Shown: positions 7,807 through 15,808 of the stretch, one piece after another
Layout of the letters: each line of letters begins with the position of its first letter
Numbering within the stretch: position 1 is the stretch's first letter
Assembly: GCF_900188485.1 (NCBI RefSeq)
Contig: NZ_FZPH01000031.1
Span: 1-58,554 of the forward strand
Source of the DNA: Asanoa hainanensis
Lineage (GTDB): Bacteria > Actinomycetota > Actinomycetes > Mycobacteriales > Micromonosporaceae
Direction of reading: 5' to 3'
Length of the DNA: 58,554 bases
Notes under the pieces: model-generated
The model's input: only the letters and a program-made list of their open reading frames with translations
Database searches by the model: none
Told to the model about the DNA's origin: nothing
Program-made: the position numbers and the translations under genes

Positions 7807-8249
7807 CCGGCGAGCTGACCTACCGCCGCGTCCACGACGCGCCGCCGGAGCTGCTCTTCGACTGCATGACGCAGCCCGCGCACCTGACCCGTTTCTGGGG
7901 TCCGACCGGCACGACGACCCCGCTCGACGGCATCGTCGTCGACCTGCGGCCGGGCGGCGCTTTCGAGACCACGATGGTCAACGAGCGCGACGGCAGCAGC
8001 TACCCGATGCGCGCGACGTACGTCGAGGTCGCGCGGCCCCACCGGCTGGTCTGGATCGAGCCGGAGTCGCAGGGCGGCATGAAGACCACGGTCACCTTCA
8101 CCGCGCTCGGCGACGGCCGCACCGAGGTGGTCACCCATCAGACCAACGTGCCGGAGGCATACCGCAGCGCCGAGGCCCAGGCGGGTTTCCAGACGAGCCT
8201 GGACCGATTCGCGGCCTACCTGGAAGGGAGAACGTCATGGCCTTCGTGA
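7803..8249 (+). CDS. SRPBCC (AHSA1-like) domain protein
   Basis: 148 aa; a START/Bet v1-like ligand-binding fold. Diagnostic parts are VHDAPPELLFDCMTQPAHLTRFWGP at the N-terminus (split across the first strand and helix), LRPGGAFETTM, RLVWIEPE and TFTALGDGRTEVVTHQTNVP. The ligand is unknown. It is second in an arsR-SRPBCC-hydrolase operon, with a 4-nt overlap upstream and a 13-nt overlap downstream. In such cassettes the SRPBCC protein is usually the regulated partner of the ArsR repressor. Confidence 0.9.
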   Translation: MTGELTYRRVHDAPPELLFDCMTQPAHLTRFWGPTGTTTPLDGIVVDLRPGGAFETTMVNERDGSSYPMRATYVEVARPHRLVWIEPESQGGMKTTVTFTALGDGRTEVVTHQTNVPEAYRSAEAQAGFQTSLDRFAAYLEGRTSWPS

Positions 8250-8998
8250 CATCCGAGGACGGCACGAACATCGCCTTCGAACGCAGCGGCAGCGGGCCGC
8301 CGGTCATCCTGGTCGACGGCGCGATGTGCCACCGCGCGTCCGGGCCGATGCGCGGCTTCGCGGCGGTGCTTTCATCGCATTTCACCGTGTACGCCTATGA
8401 CCGGCGCGGCAGGGGCGAGAGCGGGGACACGCAGCCGTACTCGGTATCCCGGGAGCTCGACGACCTGCGAGCGCTGGTGGCTGCGGCGGGCGGTTCCGCC
8501 TTCGGCTTCGGCATCTCGTCCGGCGCGGCCCTGCTTCTGATGGCGGCCGGCCGCGGCTTCGAGCGGATCGCGCTCTACGAGCCGCCGTACGTGGCCGATC
8601 GGGACCCCTCCTATGCGCCACAGCTGGCGTCGTTGTTGGCTGCCGGCCGCGACGGCGACGCGATCGCGCTGTTCATGACGTCGATCGGAATGCCCGCGGC
8701 TCAGGTGGCCGGGATGCGGACGCAGCCGTTCTGGCCGATGTTCGAGGCGGTCGCGCCGACGCTGGCCTACGACAACGCGATCATGGGCGACCATTCGGTC
8801 CCCCGCTCGCTGGCAGCGGAAGTGTCCGTGCCGACGCTGGTGGCGGCCGGCGGAGCGAGCCCGGCCAACCTGCGGGCCGCGGCCAAGGAGGCGGCATCAT
8901 CGGTGCCGGGTGCCGTGCACCGGGAGTTGCCGGGCGAGACGCACGACGTATCCCCGTCGGCCCTGGCGCCGCTGCTGGTGGAGTTCTTCGGCGCCTGA
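8237..8998 (+). CDS. Alpha/beta hydrolase
   Basis: 253 aa, cytoplasmic. The hydrolase core is clear: GSGPPVILVDGAMCHR (oxyanion region), YAYDRRGRGESGDT (strand 4), the nucleophile elbow GFGISSGAA with Ser as nucleophile, and the late His in GETHDVSP. The acid is probably the Asp in strand 6 or 7. Substrate unknown. It overlaps the SRPBCC gene by 13 nt, so it is the last gene of the operon. Confidence 0.9.
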   Translation: MAFVTSEDGTNIAFERSGSGPPVILVDGAMCHRASGPMRGFAAVLSSHFTVYAYDRRGRGESGDTQPYSVSRELDDLRALVAAAGGSAFGFGISSGAALLLMAAGRGFERIALYEPPYVADRDPSYAPQLASLLAAGRDGDAIALFMTSIGMPAAQVAGMRTQPFWPMFEAVAPTLAYDNAIMGDHSVPRSLAAEVSVPTLVAAGGASPANLRAAAKEAASSVPGAVHRELPGETHDVSPSALAPLLVEFFGA

Positions 8999-8999
8999 G

Positions 9000-10163
9000 T
9001 CAGAGGTGTTCGGGCCGGACGCCGAGCCCGACGGCCCGGGCGGCCATGCGCTGCAGCCGCGGCGTGCGGTCGAGCAGACGCATCGGGCCGGGGATGTCGA
9101 CCGGCCCGGTCAGGTGCAGGAGCGGATCGACGACGCGGCGCTGCGCGAGGCGCTGAGCTGCCTGGGTCACGGCGGTCGGAAACTGACGCCGGCGCTGCAC
9201 CTTGTGCAGGTCGTCGTCGGTGCAGCTGCCGGCGGCCAGCCCCGGACCGAGAATCCGGGCGGTCGCCACCGCATCCTGAACAGCGAGGTTGATGCCGACC
9301 CCACCGATCGGCGACATGGCGTGCGCGGCGTCGCCGATCAGCAGTGCGCCAGGCACGGACCACTGCCGCAGCCGGTCGAGGCGCACAGTCAACAGTCGGA
9401 CGTCGTCCCAGCTCGCGACTTCACCCACCCGGTCCTTCAGGTGCGGCGCCCGCGCGGTGATCCGGTCACGGAAGGCGCCGAGGCCCGCCGTCTTGATCTC
9501 GTCGTAACCGCCTTTGGCGATCACGTAAGCGCACTGAAAGTAGTCGTCCCGGTCGATGCAGAGCATCAGCCCACCGGCACCGACCCGCATGTCGAGCCCG
9601 ACCGGATCGTCAGGCCGCCGGGAAACCCGGAACCAGAGCACGTCCATGGGCGCCCCGAACTCTTTCGGCCGCAGACCGAGCACGCTTCGAACCACGGACC
9701 CGCGACCGTCACAACCGACAGTGAACCGGGCCCGCACCTCTCGCCCATCGTCGACGCGAACGCCGGCGACCCGCCCTCCGTGGCCCCGGATCACGTCGAC
9801 CACCTCGGCCGACCGCACCAACCTGAACGTAGGAAGCTTCGCGGCCTCCTCGGCCAGCAGATCGAGAAAATCCCACTGCGGCAGGAAGAGAACGTACGGG
9901 TGAGCGCCGGGCAGCCGACTGAAATCAGCGACCCGCACACTCCCGTCGTCAAAGGTGGCGCGCAGCGCGTCGACCTTGCGCCCAGGCCGAGCCGCGAGCG
10001 CCTCCCCGAGCCCGAGCTCGTCGAGCAGGTTCAACGTGGACGGATGAACGGTGTCGCCCCGAAAGTCCCGCAGAAAGTCGGAGTGCTTCTCGAGCACGAC
10101 GACGTCAACACCCTGCCGAGCAAGCAACAACCCGAGCACAACGCCCGCCGGCCCGCCACCCAC
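9000..10163 (-). CDS. FAD-dependent monooxygenase (PHBH/UbiH-type) with an unclear start
   Basis: At least 387 aa. The N-terminal GGGPAGVVLGLLLARQGVDV is the FAD Rossmann motif; DFRGDTVHPSTLNLLDELGL and the late GALLIGDAAHAMSPIGGVGI give the GD(x)6P FAD/substrate motif. It hydroxylates an unknown aromatic or lipid-like substrate. GTG 10163 is the first canonical in-frame start, but it falls inside beta-strand 1. Natural sequence (VEASVCVV) continues upstream into GTC codons, directly preceded by GGAGG at 10191-10195. The true start may be a GTC codon near 10184, or the start has been mutated. Confidence 0.87.
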   Translation of the reverse strand: MGGGPAGVVLGLLLARQGVDVVVLEKHSDFLRDFRGDTVHPSTLNLLDELGLGEALAARPGRKVDALRATFDDGSVRVADFSRLPGAHPYVLFLPQWDFLDLLAEEAAKLPTFRLVRSAEVVDVIRGHGGRVAGVRVDDGREVRARFTVGCDGRGSVVRSVLGLRPKEFGAPMDVLWFRVSRRPDDPVGLDMRVGAGGLMLCIDRDDYFQCAYVIAKGGYDEIKTAGLGAFRDRITARAPHLKDRVGEVASWDDVRLLTVRLDRLRQWSVPGALLIGDAAHAMSPIGGVGINLAVQDAVATARILGPGLAAGSCTDDDLHKVQRRRQFPTAVTQAAQRLAQRRVVDPLLHLTGPVDIPGPMRLLDRTPRLQRMAARAVGLGVRPEHL

Positions 10164-10270
10164 AACACAAACGCTCGCCTCGACGACGACCCTCCTCGAT
10201 GGAAGCCCGCCCCAGGTTACGTGGAATTGGGCTCAATCTGCCATCGACGACCCTGACCTGTGGCTTGCCC

Positions 10271-10290
10271 ATATACCAAGGACGGTATAT
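10271..10290. promoter_or_regulatory. Toxin-antitoxin operator ATATACC-N6-GGTATAT
   Basis: A perfect 7-bp inverted repeat with a 6-nt spacer, ending 9 nt before the GTG of the toxin gene. It is the only clear symmetrical element before the operon and sits where promoter and repressor binding would compete. HigA-type antitoxins bind such sites alone or with the toxin. Confidence 0.65.
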
Positions 10291-10299
10291 TGTTCGAAG

Positions 10300-10671
10300 G
10301 TGAGACGCTACGTCATCGAGCTTGAGCCAGAGGTACGCGACTGGCTCGAAACCTTGCGACTCACGGAGTACGCCAAGGTCGAAGCGATGGCCGACATCCT
10401 GGCCGAGCGCGCGGAGACGCTCGGTGAGCCCTACTCGCGCCATCTCGGTGGCAAGACACGCGAGCTGCGGTTTCACCTCGACCGGTCGACCGTCCGCGTC
10501 AGCTACTGGCTCGCGCCACAGACTCGAGTAGTGCTGCTGACCGTATTCCGCAAGTCCCGCCAGGTCGAACGTGCCGAGGTCATGCGAGCTATCGCCGCCC
10601 AGCAGACGTGCGAACTGGGGCACGAGGACCATGCGCCCGCGACCGAGATCTTCGAACGGAAATGGCAATGA
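10300..10671 (+). CDS. RelE/HigB-type toxin of a toxin-antitoxin pair
   Basis: 123 aa. Matches the phage-derived Gp49-like HigB/RelE toxin family: VRRYVIELEPEVRDWLETL, then EPYSRHLGGKTRELRFHLDR, RVSYWLAPQTRVVLLTVFRKS, and a helix with QVERAEVMRA. Such toxins cleave mRNA on the ribosome. The start is GTG 10300, since upstream codons run into the operator. The XRE antitoxin gene follows 25 nt downstream, the reversed toxin-first order seen in higBA. With only 9 nt between operator and GTG, a leaderless or very short-leader transcript is likely. Confidence 0.88.
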   Translation: MRRYVIELEPEVRDWLETLRLTEYAKVEAMADILAERAETLGEPYSRHLGGKTRELRFHLDRSTVRVSYWLAPQTRVVLLTVFRKSRQVERAEVMRAIAAQQTCELGHEDHAPATEIFERKWQ

Positions 10672-10696
10672 AGCACAACGGAAGGGCGGAAGGACC

Positions 10697-10987
10697 ATGA
10701 CAGCACGTCACTCCCACTGGGAGCGCACCGGCGCCGAACAGCACAACTCCGCCTACGAGGAAGCGCGGGCAGCGCTTCTGCTCGGCCAGATGGTCCACGA
10801 CCGGCGCACCGAACTCGGCCTCACCCAAGGCGAGCTCGCCGAGCGTGCCGGCATGACCCAACCGCAACTGTCGCGCCTCGAATCAGGCGGTGCCACGCCC
10901 ACCGTGCCATTGCTGGCCAGACTCGCAGCAGCGCTCGACGCGGAGCTCGACATCGCCTTCCGACCACACCGTGGCGCCGCAGCCTGA
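10697..10987 (+). CDS. XRE-family antitoxin (HigA-like)
   Basis: 96 aa. The helix-turn-helix spans residues about 30-85: LLGQMVHDRRTELGLTQGEL, then AERAGMTQPQLSRLESGGATP and LARLAAALDAELDIAF. The N-terminal ~28 residues (HWERTGAEQHNSAYEEAR) probably form the toxin-neutralising arm. ATG 10697 is preceded by GGAAGGA. It is the second gene of the toxin-antitoxin operon and most likely represses it through the ATATACC/GGTATAT palindrome. Confidence 0.88.
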   Translation: MTARHSHWERTGAEQHNSAYEEARAALLLGQMVHDRRTELGLTQGELAERAGMTQPQLSRLESGGATPTVPLLARLAAALDAELDIAFRPHRGAAA

Positions 10988-11235
10988 AGCCCTCGCCGCC
11001 GATTCACACAACTGCGGCAACAAGCCAGCACAACCGATGCGGATCCAGCGACTCCGCGTCACCAACGACCAACCGGCCGCGCCCGGCGACGCCTGCCAGC
11101 AAGCGACGAACTCCGCGCTAGCAGCGGCCCGGGGGCGGCGACCGCTGGAACGTGGGGTGTCCGGGGCTCGGCCCCGGAGCCAGAATGCGAAACCGCCCAC
11201 GTCCGCGCTCTACGCGGACATGGGCAACCCAGCGG

Positions 11236-11309
11236 TGGAGCGGGTGACGGGAATCGAACCCGCACTGTCAGCTTGGGAAGCTGATGTTCTGCCATTGAAC
11301 TACACCCGC
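11236..11309 (-). tRNA. tRNA-Gly (anticodon CCC)
   Basis: The minus strand reads GCGGGTGTAGTTCAATGGC in the acceptor/D arm, then TCAGC-TTCCCAA-GCTGA as anticodon stem-loop (anticodon CCC), GGGTTCGATTC in the T arm and CACCCGC-T-CCA at the 3' end. CCA is encoded. All arms pair. This is the isoacceptor reading GGG. Confidence 0.95.
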
Positions 11310-11465
11310 GAGCCAGGCCACTCTACCCAACCTGAGCAGGTTGCGCACCAACCCCCTCCGTGAGGGGCGTGGTTAGGGCTGAGGCAGGGGTTTCGGACGT
11401 TCCTTCACATCATGCTCATCACTAGCCTCTTTCACATCTGTTCCACGGGGAGGAAGAGGTGAGCA

Positions 11466-12434
11466 ATGACGCTTCAGGGAACACGGTGGGCGTTGCGGGC
11501 GGCTACGACCGCGGGGGCCGCGCTTGCCCTCGTGCTCAGCGCCGGCGCTGCCGGGGTGGCCAGCGCCAAGGGTGCGGCGCCGGCGGGTGAGGTTTGTGTC
11601 GCTGGTCAGGACCACGGCGGTAGCAACCTCAAGGTGCGTAAGGGCGCGCAGCGGCACGATCCCAACGACCTGTCGCCGGCCGAGGTGGCCGCTGCCGAGG
11701 TCGAGTTCGACGCGGCCGCCGCCGCGCGCAGTGGGGGCGTCGCCGACGAGCGGGCCAAGAAGGTCACCATTCCGGTGGTCGTCCACGTGGTGTCCGCGGA
11801 CGGTACGCGGGCGACCGGCAACATCCCCCGGTCGATGATCGACGCGCAGATGAACGTGCTCAACCTCGCGTATGGCGGCTCCACCGGCGGCGCGGCCTCG
11901 CCCTTCTCGTTCAAGTTGAAGAAGGTCAACCGCGTGGTCAACCCCGCCTGGTCGCCGATTCTCGCGGAGACCCCGGCCGAGGTGCAGATGAAGAAGAAGC
12001 TGCGTGAGGGCGGCCCGGAGACGCTCAACATCTACATCGGGATCGTCGACCCCGGGCTGCTCGGTTGGGCGACCTATCCCGAGCGCAAGATCACCAAGTA
12101 CGACGGTGCCGTGATCCTCTCCGAGTCGCTGCCCGGTGGGACCGCCGCGCCCTACAACGAGGGTGACACCGCGACGCACGAGGTCGGGCACTGGCTGAAC
12201 CTCATGCACACGTTCGAGAACGGGTGCGAGGGCAAGGGTGACCACGTCGCCGACACCCCGGCCGAGGCCGACGCGCAGTTCGAGTGCCCGATCGGCGCCG
12301 ACACCTGCGCGGCACCGGGGCTGGACCCGATCCACAACTTCATGGACTACACCGACGACGCCTGCATGTATCAGTTCACCGCGGGCCAGGTGAAGCGGAT
12401 GAACCGCGCCTGGAACGCCTTCCGCGCACCGTAG
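11466..12434 (+). CDS. Secreted M43-type zinc metalloprotease
   Basis: 322 aa. A signal peptide spans about residues 1-34 (twin hydrophobic Ala/Leu core, ending ...GVASAKG). The catalytic motif HEVGHWLNLMH (238-248) gives zinc ligands His238, His242 and His248 with catalytic Glu239. The Met-turn is NFMDYTDD (Met293), typical of metzincin family M43 (cytophagalysin/pappalysin). Cys residues in ENGCEGKGDH and FECP/DTCAAPG suggest disulfides in the secreted enzyme. Start ATG 11466 has a GAGGTGA ribosome-binding site just upstream. Ends in a strong bidirectional hairpin. Confidence 0.93.
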   Translation: MTLQGTRWALRAATTAGAALALVLSAGAAGVASAKGAAPAGEVCVAGQDHGGSNLKVRKGAQRHDPNDLSPAEVAAAEVEFDAAAAARSGGVADERAKKVTIPVVVHVVSADGTRATGNIPRSMIDAQMNVLNLAYGGSTGGAASPFSFKLKKVNRVVNPAWSPILAETPAEVQMKKKLREGGPETLNIYIGIVDPGLLGWATYPERKITKYDGAVILSESLPGGTAAPYNEGDTATHEVGHWLNLMHTFENGCEGKGDHVADTPAEADAQFECPIGADTCAAPGLDPIHNFMDYTDDACMYQFTAGQVKRMNRAWNAFRAP

Positions 12435-12440
12435 CGACCA

Positions 12441-12480
12441 CCGCCCGGCGCCGCTCAGAGCAGATGAGCGGCGCCGGCGG
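12441..12480. terminator. Bidirectional hairpin terminator
   Basis: CCGCC(C)GGCGCCGCTCA pairs with TGAGCGGCGCCGGCGG, with one bulged C and a 7-nt loop. It lies exactly between the convergent stops at 12434 (metalloprotease) and 12485 (PNPOx-like), and probably ends both transcripts. Confidence 0.75.
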
Positions 12481-12484
12481 TGTC

Positions 12485-13000
12485 TTAGTTGAGCGCCAGG
12501 GCTGGTGCGCGCAGCGCCGGGGCGATGCCGACGCGGCGCGGGGATGATCGGCGACGGTCGCCGGACGGGTCGAGCCAGATGCGCACCTCGGGGCTCGTGC
12601 CCCGCCGCGACAGCATCGCCGCCTCGACGGTGAGCTCGAAGAGCCGCCAGTCGACCCGGGGCTCGGCACGTAGGTTGACGGCGATGGCCTGGACCCGCCG
12701 CGGGTCGGTGACCGGCTTGGCCCGCCCGGCGACGTAGGCCTCGTCGTCGCTGTCTTCGGGCGGGAACGAGTGCAGCGCGTAGCGCCCGTCGCGCTCCAGA
12801 TCGCGCCGTTTGGGTGAGTCGACGACGAAGCAGAAAAGGCCGTCATCGGTGATCACCGGTGAGACCGGGTGGACCCGCGGACCGCCGTCGGCCCGGACGG
12901 TGGCCAGGTAGCCCAGGCCGGGCCCGTATTGGTGCAGGAGGGCTTGGATCGCCCGCGCAAGTCGCGGCTCATCGGACGCGAACTCAGACCAGGAAGCCAT
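12485..13000 (-). CDS. Pyridoxamine 5'-phosphate oxidase-like FMN-binding protein
   Basis: 171 aa. The split-barrel fold is indicated by YLATVRADGGPRVHPVSPVI, LFCFVVDSPKRRDLERDGRY and ALHSFPPEDSDDEAYVAGRA. Such proteins bind FMN or F420 and reduce unknown substrates; in actinomycetes many are F420-linked. It lacks the substrate residues that would identify PdxH. The C-terminus after RIWLDP is basic and low-complexity. Divergent from dcd with a 44-nt gap that holds a palindrome. Confidence 0.82.
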   Translation of the reverse strand: MASWSEFASDEPRLARAIQALLHQYGPGLGYLATVRADGGPRVHPVSPVITDDGLFCFVVDSPKRRDLERDGRYALHSFPPEDSDDEAYVAGRAKPVTDPRRVQAIAVNLRAEPRVDWRLFELTVEAAMLSRRGTSPEVRIWLDPSGDRRRSSPRRVGIAPALRAPALALN

Positions 13001-13012
13001 GGAGTGATTCTA

Positions 13013-13028
13013 TCGTACATACGTACGA
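13013..13028. promoter_or_regulatory. Palindrome TCGTAC-ATAC-GTACGA between divergent genes
   Basis: Perfect 6-bp inverted repeat with a 4-nt spacer, 13 nt upstream of the PNPOx-like gene and 17 nt upstream of dcd. It could be an operator shared by both. The binding protein is unknown. Confidence 0.4.
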
Positions 13029-13044
13029 ACCATAGGGTGATTCA

Positions 13045-13632
13045 ATGCTGCTCTCCGACCGTGACCTGGTCACGGAGATCAAGTCGGGCGCCCTGACGCT
13101 GGAGCCGTTCGAGCCCGCGCTGGTGCAGCCGTCCAGCATCGACGTGCGCCTTGACCGGCTGTTTCGGGTGTTCAATAACCACCTGTACACCCACATCGAC
13201 CCGGCCACCCAGCAGGACGAGCTGACCTCGTTGGTGGACGTGCCGGACGGTCAGCCGTTCGTGTTGCACCCGGGCGAGTTCGTGCTCGCCTCGACCATGG
13301 AGGTCATCTCCCTGGGCGACCAGCTCGCCGGGCGGCTGGAGGGCAAGTCGAGCCTCGGCCGGCTCGGGCTGCTCACGCACTCGACCGCCGGCTTCATCGA
13401 CCCGGGCTTCTCCGGCCACGTCACGCTGGAGCTGTCCAACGTGGCCAACCTGCCGATCATGCTCTGGCCGGGCATGAAGATCGGGCAGCTCTGCATCTTC
13501 CGGCTCTCGTCGCCGGCCGAGCACCCCTACGGCGCGGCGGTCTACGGCTCGCGCTACCAGGGCCAGCGCGGCCCCACACCGAGCCGGGCCTGGCAGAACT
13601 GGCGCACCTGGCCGACCGCCCCCGAAGCCTGA
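13045..13632 (+). CDS. dcd: dCTP deaminase
   Basis: 195 aa, the usual family length. Deaminates dCTP on the route to dUMP/dTTP; many actinobacterial enzymes are bifunctional and go directly to dUMP. The core [20 protein letters not shown] followed by [19 protein letters not shown] contains the catalytic Glu and the nucleotide-binding residues. [12 protein letters not shown] and SSIDVRLDR are the standard N-terminal signatures. Start ATG 13045. Followed by a strong hairpin terminator. Confidence 0.96.
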   Translation: MLLSDRDLVTEIKSGALTLEPFEPALVQPSSIDVRLDRLFRVFNNHLYTHIDPATQQDELTSLVDVPDGQPFVLHPGEFVLASTMEVISLGDQLAGRLEGKSSLGRLGLLTHSTAGFIDPGFSGHVTLELSNVANLPIMLWPGMKIGQLCIFRLSSPAEHPYGAAVYGSRYQGQRGPTPSRAWQNWRTWPTAPEA

Positions 13633-13650
13633 ACGCGAAAAGACAAACGA

Positions 13651-13680
13651 AAGCGGGGGCCCCGAAGGAGGCCCCCGCTT
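13651..13680. terminator. Bidirectional hairpin terminator
   Basis: AAGCGGGGGCC and GGCCCCCGCTT form an 11-bp perfect stem with an 8-nt loop, between the convergent stops of dcd (13632) and the NlpC/P60 gene (13697). A-rich flanks on both sides suit bidirectional termination. Confidence 0.85.
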
Positions 13681-13696
13681 CGAAAAGCAAGAACAG

Positions 13697-14650
13697 CTAG
13701 CGCTTCTTCACCGATCGGTAGCCCGTGATCGGCATGTTGCTGACGCTGGACACCTGCACCGGCTCACCGGCCCGAGGCGCGTGCACCATCTTGCCGTTGC
13801 CGATGTAGAGGCCCACATGGCTGATCGGGCTGTAGAAGAAGACCAGGTCACCGGCCCGCGGGCTGGACACCGCATACGTCTCGTCCCACTGGTCACCCGT
13901 GTAGTGGGTCAGCGACACGCCCGCCTTGCCCCACGAGTAGAGGGTCAGGCCGGAGCAGTCGAAGGTGCTCGGCCCGTCGGTGTTGAAGACGTACGGCTTG
14001 CCGACCTGCTGGCACGCGGTGCGCACGGCCGTGCCCTCGGCGGTCGTGACCGTCGAGATCTTCGGGCAGCCGGCCACGTTGACCCGCGTCGGCGGCAGCG
14101 ACGCCTCGAGCTTCTTGATGTCCGCGGCGATCGTCTTCTTGCGCGCGGCCAGCTCGGTGTCGGTCTTCTTGTTCTCGGCCACCAGGGCGTCGAGCTTGAC
14201 CTTCTCGGCGTTGAACTTGTCGCGGGCGGCCACCACGTCGGCGATCTGCGCCTGCTCGTGCCGCGCCATCATGTCGATCATCGCCAGCTGGTCGGTCAGG
14301 TCGCCGGTGTTGCCGCCGCTCAGCAGCATCGTCAACTCGCTGCTCGGACCGGCTTTGTAATGCTGCGCCGCGATTGCACCGATGCGGTCAAGTGCGATGT
14401 CGGCCTGCAACGACAGCGGCGTGATTTTCTTTTCTAGGTCTTTTGCTTTCCTTTGGTTTTTCTCAAGTTGCGAGTGCACCTTGTTGTACTGCTCGATGAC
14501 GGGCTCGAGCTGCCGCCATTTCTTGTCGATTTCGGCTTCGATCTGCTGCGGGCTCGGCTCAGCGGCAGCGAGACCTGCCGGGAGCACGGCAGCGACCAGG
14601 CCGAAGCAGACGGCCAGCAGGACGTGGACAAACGGCCGGGACGCGCGCAA
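13697..14650 (-). CDS. Secreted NlpC/P60 peptidoglycan endopeptidase (RipA/RipC-type)
   Basis: 317 aa. The signal peptide is about residues 1-31 (VHVLLAVCFGLVAAVLPAGL). Residues 35-185 form a long coiled coil rich in Lys/Glu (QLEKNQRKAKDLEKKI and the later KKTIAADIKKLEA). The C-terminal 110 residues are the NlpC/P60 catalytic domain with Cys232 (STFDCSGLT), His278 (PISHVGLYIG) and His290 (KMVHAP). It cuts peptide stems of peptidoglycan outside the cell. The coiled coil probably autoinhibits or binds FtsEX-like partners, as in RipC/CwlM relatives (inference). Codon use in 14410-14480 is AT-richer because of the Lys run. Confidence 0.93.
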   Translation of the reverse strand: MRASRPFVHVLLAVCFGLVAAVLPAGLAAAEPSPQQIEAEIDKKWRQLEPVIEQYNKVHSQLEKNQRKAKDLEKKITPLSLQADIALDRIGAIAAQHYKAGPSSELTMLLSGGNTGDLTDQLAMIDMMARHEQAQIADVVAARDKFNAEKVKLDALVAENKKTDTELAARKKTIAADIKKLEASLPPTRVNVAGCPKISTVTTAEGTAVRTACQQVGKPYVFNTDGPSTFDCSGLTLYSWGKAGVSLTHYTGDQWDETYAVSSPRAGDLVFFYSPISHVGLYIGNGKMVHAPRAGEPVQVSSVSNMPITGYRSVKKR

Positions 14651-14755
14651 GGCGAATGCCTCCCGTAGTGAGACGAATGGGCGTGGGGGGTACGCCGCCG
14701 AGGAAACACATTAGAGAGAAGCGAAAGCGCCCGCAAGGCCGCATTCGCTGTGCTG

Positions 14756-15808
14756 TCAGGCGGGTACGGGCGGTGTAACACCTCCGCCAGGAAAGCCCGA
14801 ATTGCCCTGTCCGACAACCGCATTCAATACATCGTCGAGAGTCACTACTCCCAGTGGCGCGCGGCCATCACTGACCAGAACCATGTGTTGCCGCTCACGC
14901 CGCATCGACAACAACAGGTCGGCCAGAGAGCGATCCGGCGGTACGACCGTGAGCCGCCGCACCACCTCCACCGGCACCGGCGCCGTCCGGCTCGCACCCG
15001 CGTACCCGAGGATGTCCTTGACGTGCACGAAGCCCAGCACCCGGCGGGTGCTGCGCTGCACGACCGGGAAGCGCGAGCGGCCGGTGCGGGTCGCCAGCAC
15101 CTCCAGCGAAGCCGGCGAAACGTCCTCGGCGACGGTGGTGACCGACGACCACAGCCGCATGGCGTCGGCCGCCGTGCGATCGTGCAGGGCCAGGGCCCCG
15201 GTGATCCGCGCGTGCTCCTCGGAGCCCAGCAGCCCCTCCGTGCGGGCCTGCGAGACCAGCCCGGCGAGCTCCTCGGCGGTGAACACGGTCTTCACCGCGT
15301 CGGCCGCCTCGATCCGCCACAGCTTGAGCACCAGCCGGGAGACCCATTTCAACGCCACCAGCAGCGGCTTGGTCGCCACGCAGAAGGCCAGCATCGCCGG
15401 ACCGAGCCAGAGCGCCGAGGTCTCGGGGCCGGCGATGGCGATGTTCTTCGGCACCATCTCGCCGATGACCGTGTGCAGGTAGACCACGATCATCAGGGCG
15501 ATGACGAACGCCACCGGGTGCACCGCGGCCTCCGGCAGGCCGACCGCGTGGAACGGGCTCTCCAGCAGGTGGGCGATGGCCGGCTCCGCGATCGCGCCGA
15601 GGCCGAGCGAGCAGATGGTGATGCCGAGCTGTGCGCCGGCGATCATCAGCGGGATCTGGTTCATCGCCGAGAGCGCCAGCCGGGCCCGCCGCGACCCGGC
15701 GGCCATCGGCTCGATGACGGTGCGGCGCGACGCGATGAGGGCGAACTCGCTGCCGACGAAGAAGGCGTTGCCGAGGATCAGGACCGCCGTGACCAGCAGG
15801 TTAAGCAT
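14756..15808 (-). CDS. CNNM/CorC (HlyC)-family membrane protein, second of a pair
   Basis: 350 aa. Residues 1-160 are the DUF21/CNNM transmembrane region (NAFFVGSEFALIASRRTVIE, GAQLGITICSLGLGAIAEP, TVIGEMVPKNIAIAGPE). Two CBS motifs follow (VSPASLEVLATRTGRSRFPV, HMVLVSDGRAPLGVVTLDDV). The C-terminal CorC-HlyC domain is missing; the protein stops after the CBS pair. The family is linked to Mg2+/Co2+ efflux or ion homeostasis. It overlaps the upstream paralog by 8 nt, so the two are an operon and probably a heterodimer. Confidence 0.93.
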   Translation of the reverse strand: MLNLLVTAVLILGNAFFVGSEFALIASRRTVIEPMAAGSRRARLALSAMNQIPLMIAGAQLGITICSLGLGAIAEPAIAHLLESPFHAVGLPEAAVHPVAFVIALMIVVYLHTVIGEMVPKNIAIAGPETSALWLGPAMLAFCVATKPLLVALKWVSRLVLKLWRIEAADAVKTVFTAEELAGLVSQARTEGLLGSEEHARITGALALHDRTAADAMRLWSSVTTVAEDVSPASLEVLATRTGRSRFPVVQRSTRRVLGFVHVKDILGYAGASRTAPVPVEVVRRLTVVPPDRSLADLLLSMRRERQHMVLVSDGRAPLGVVTLDDVLNAVVGQGNSGFPGGGVTPPVPA

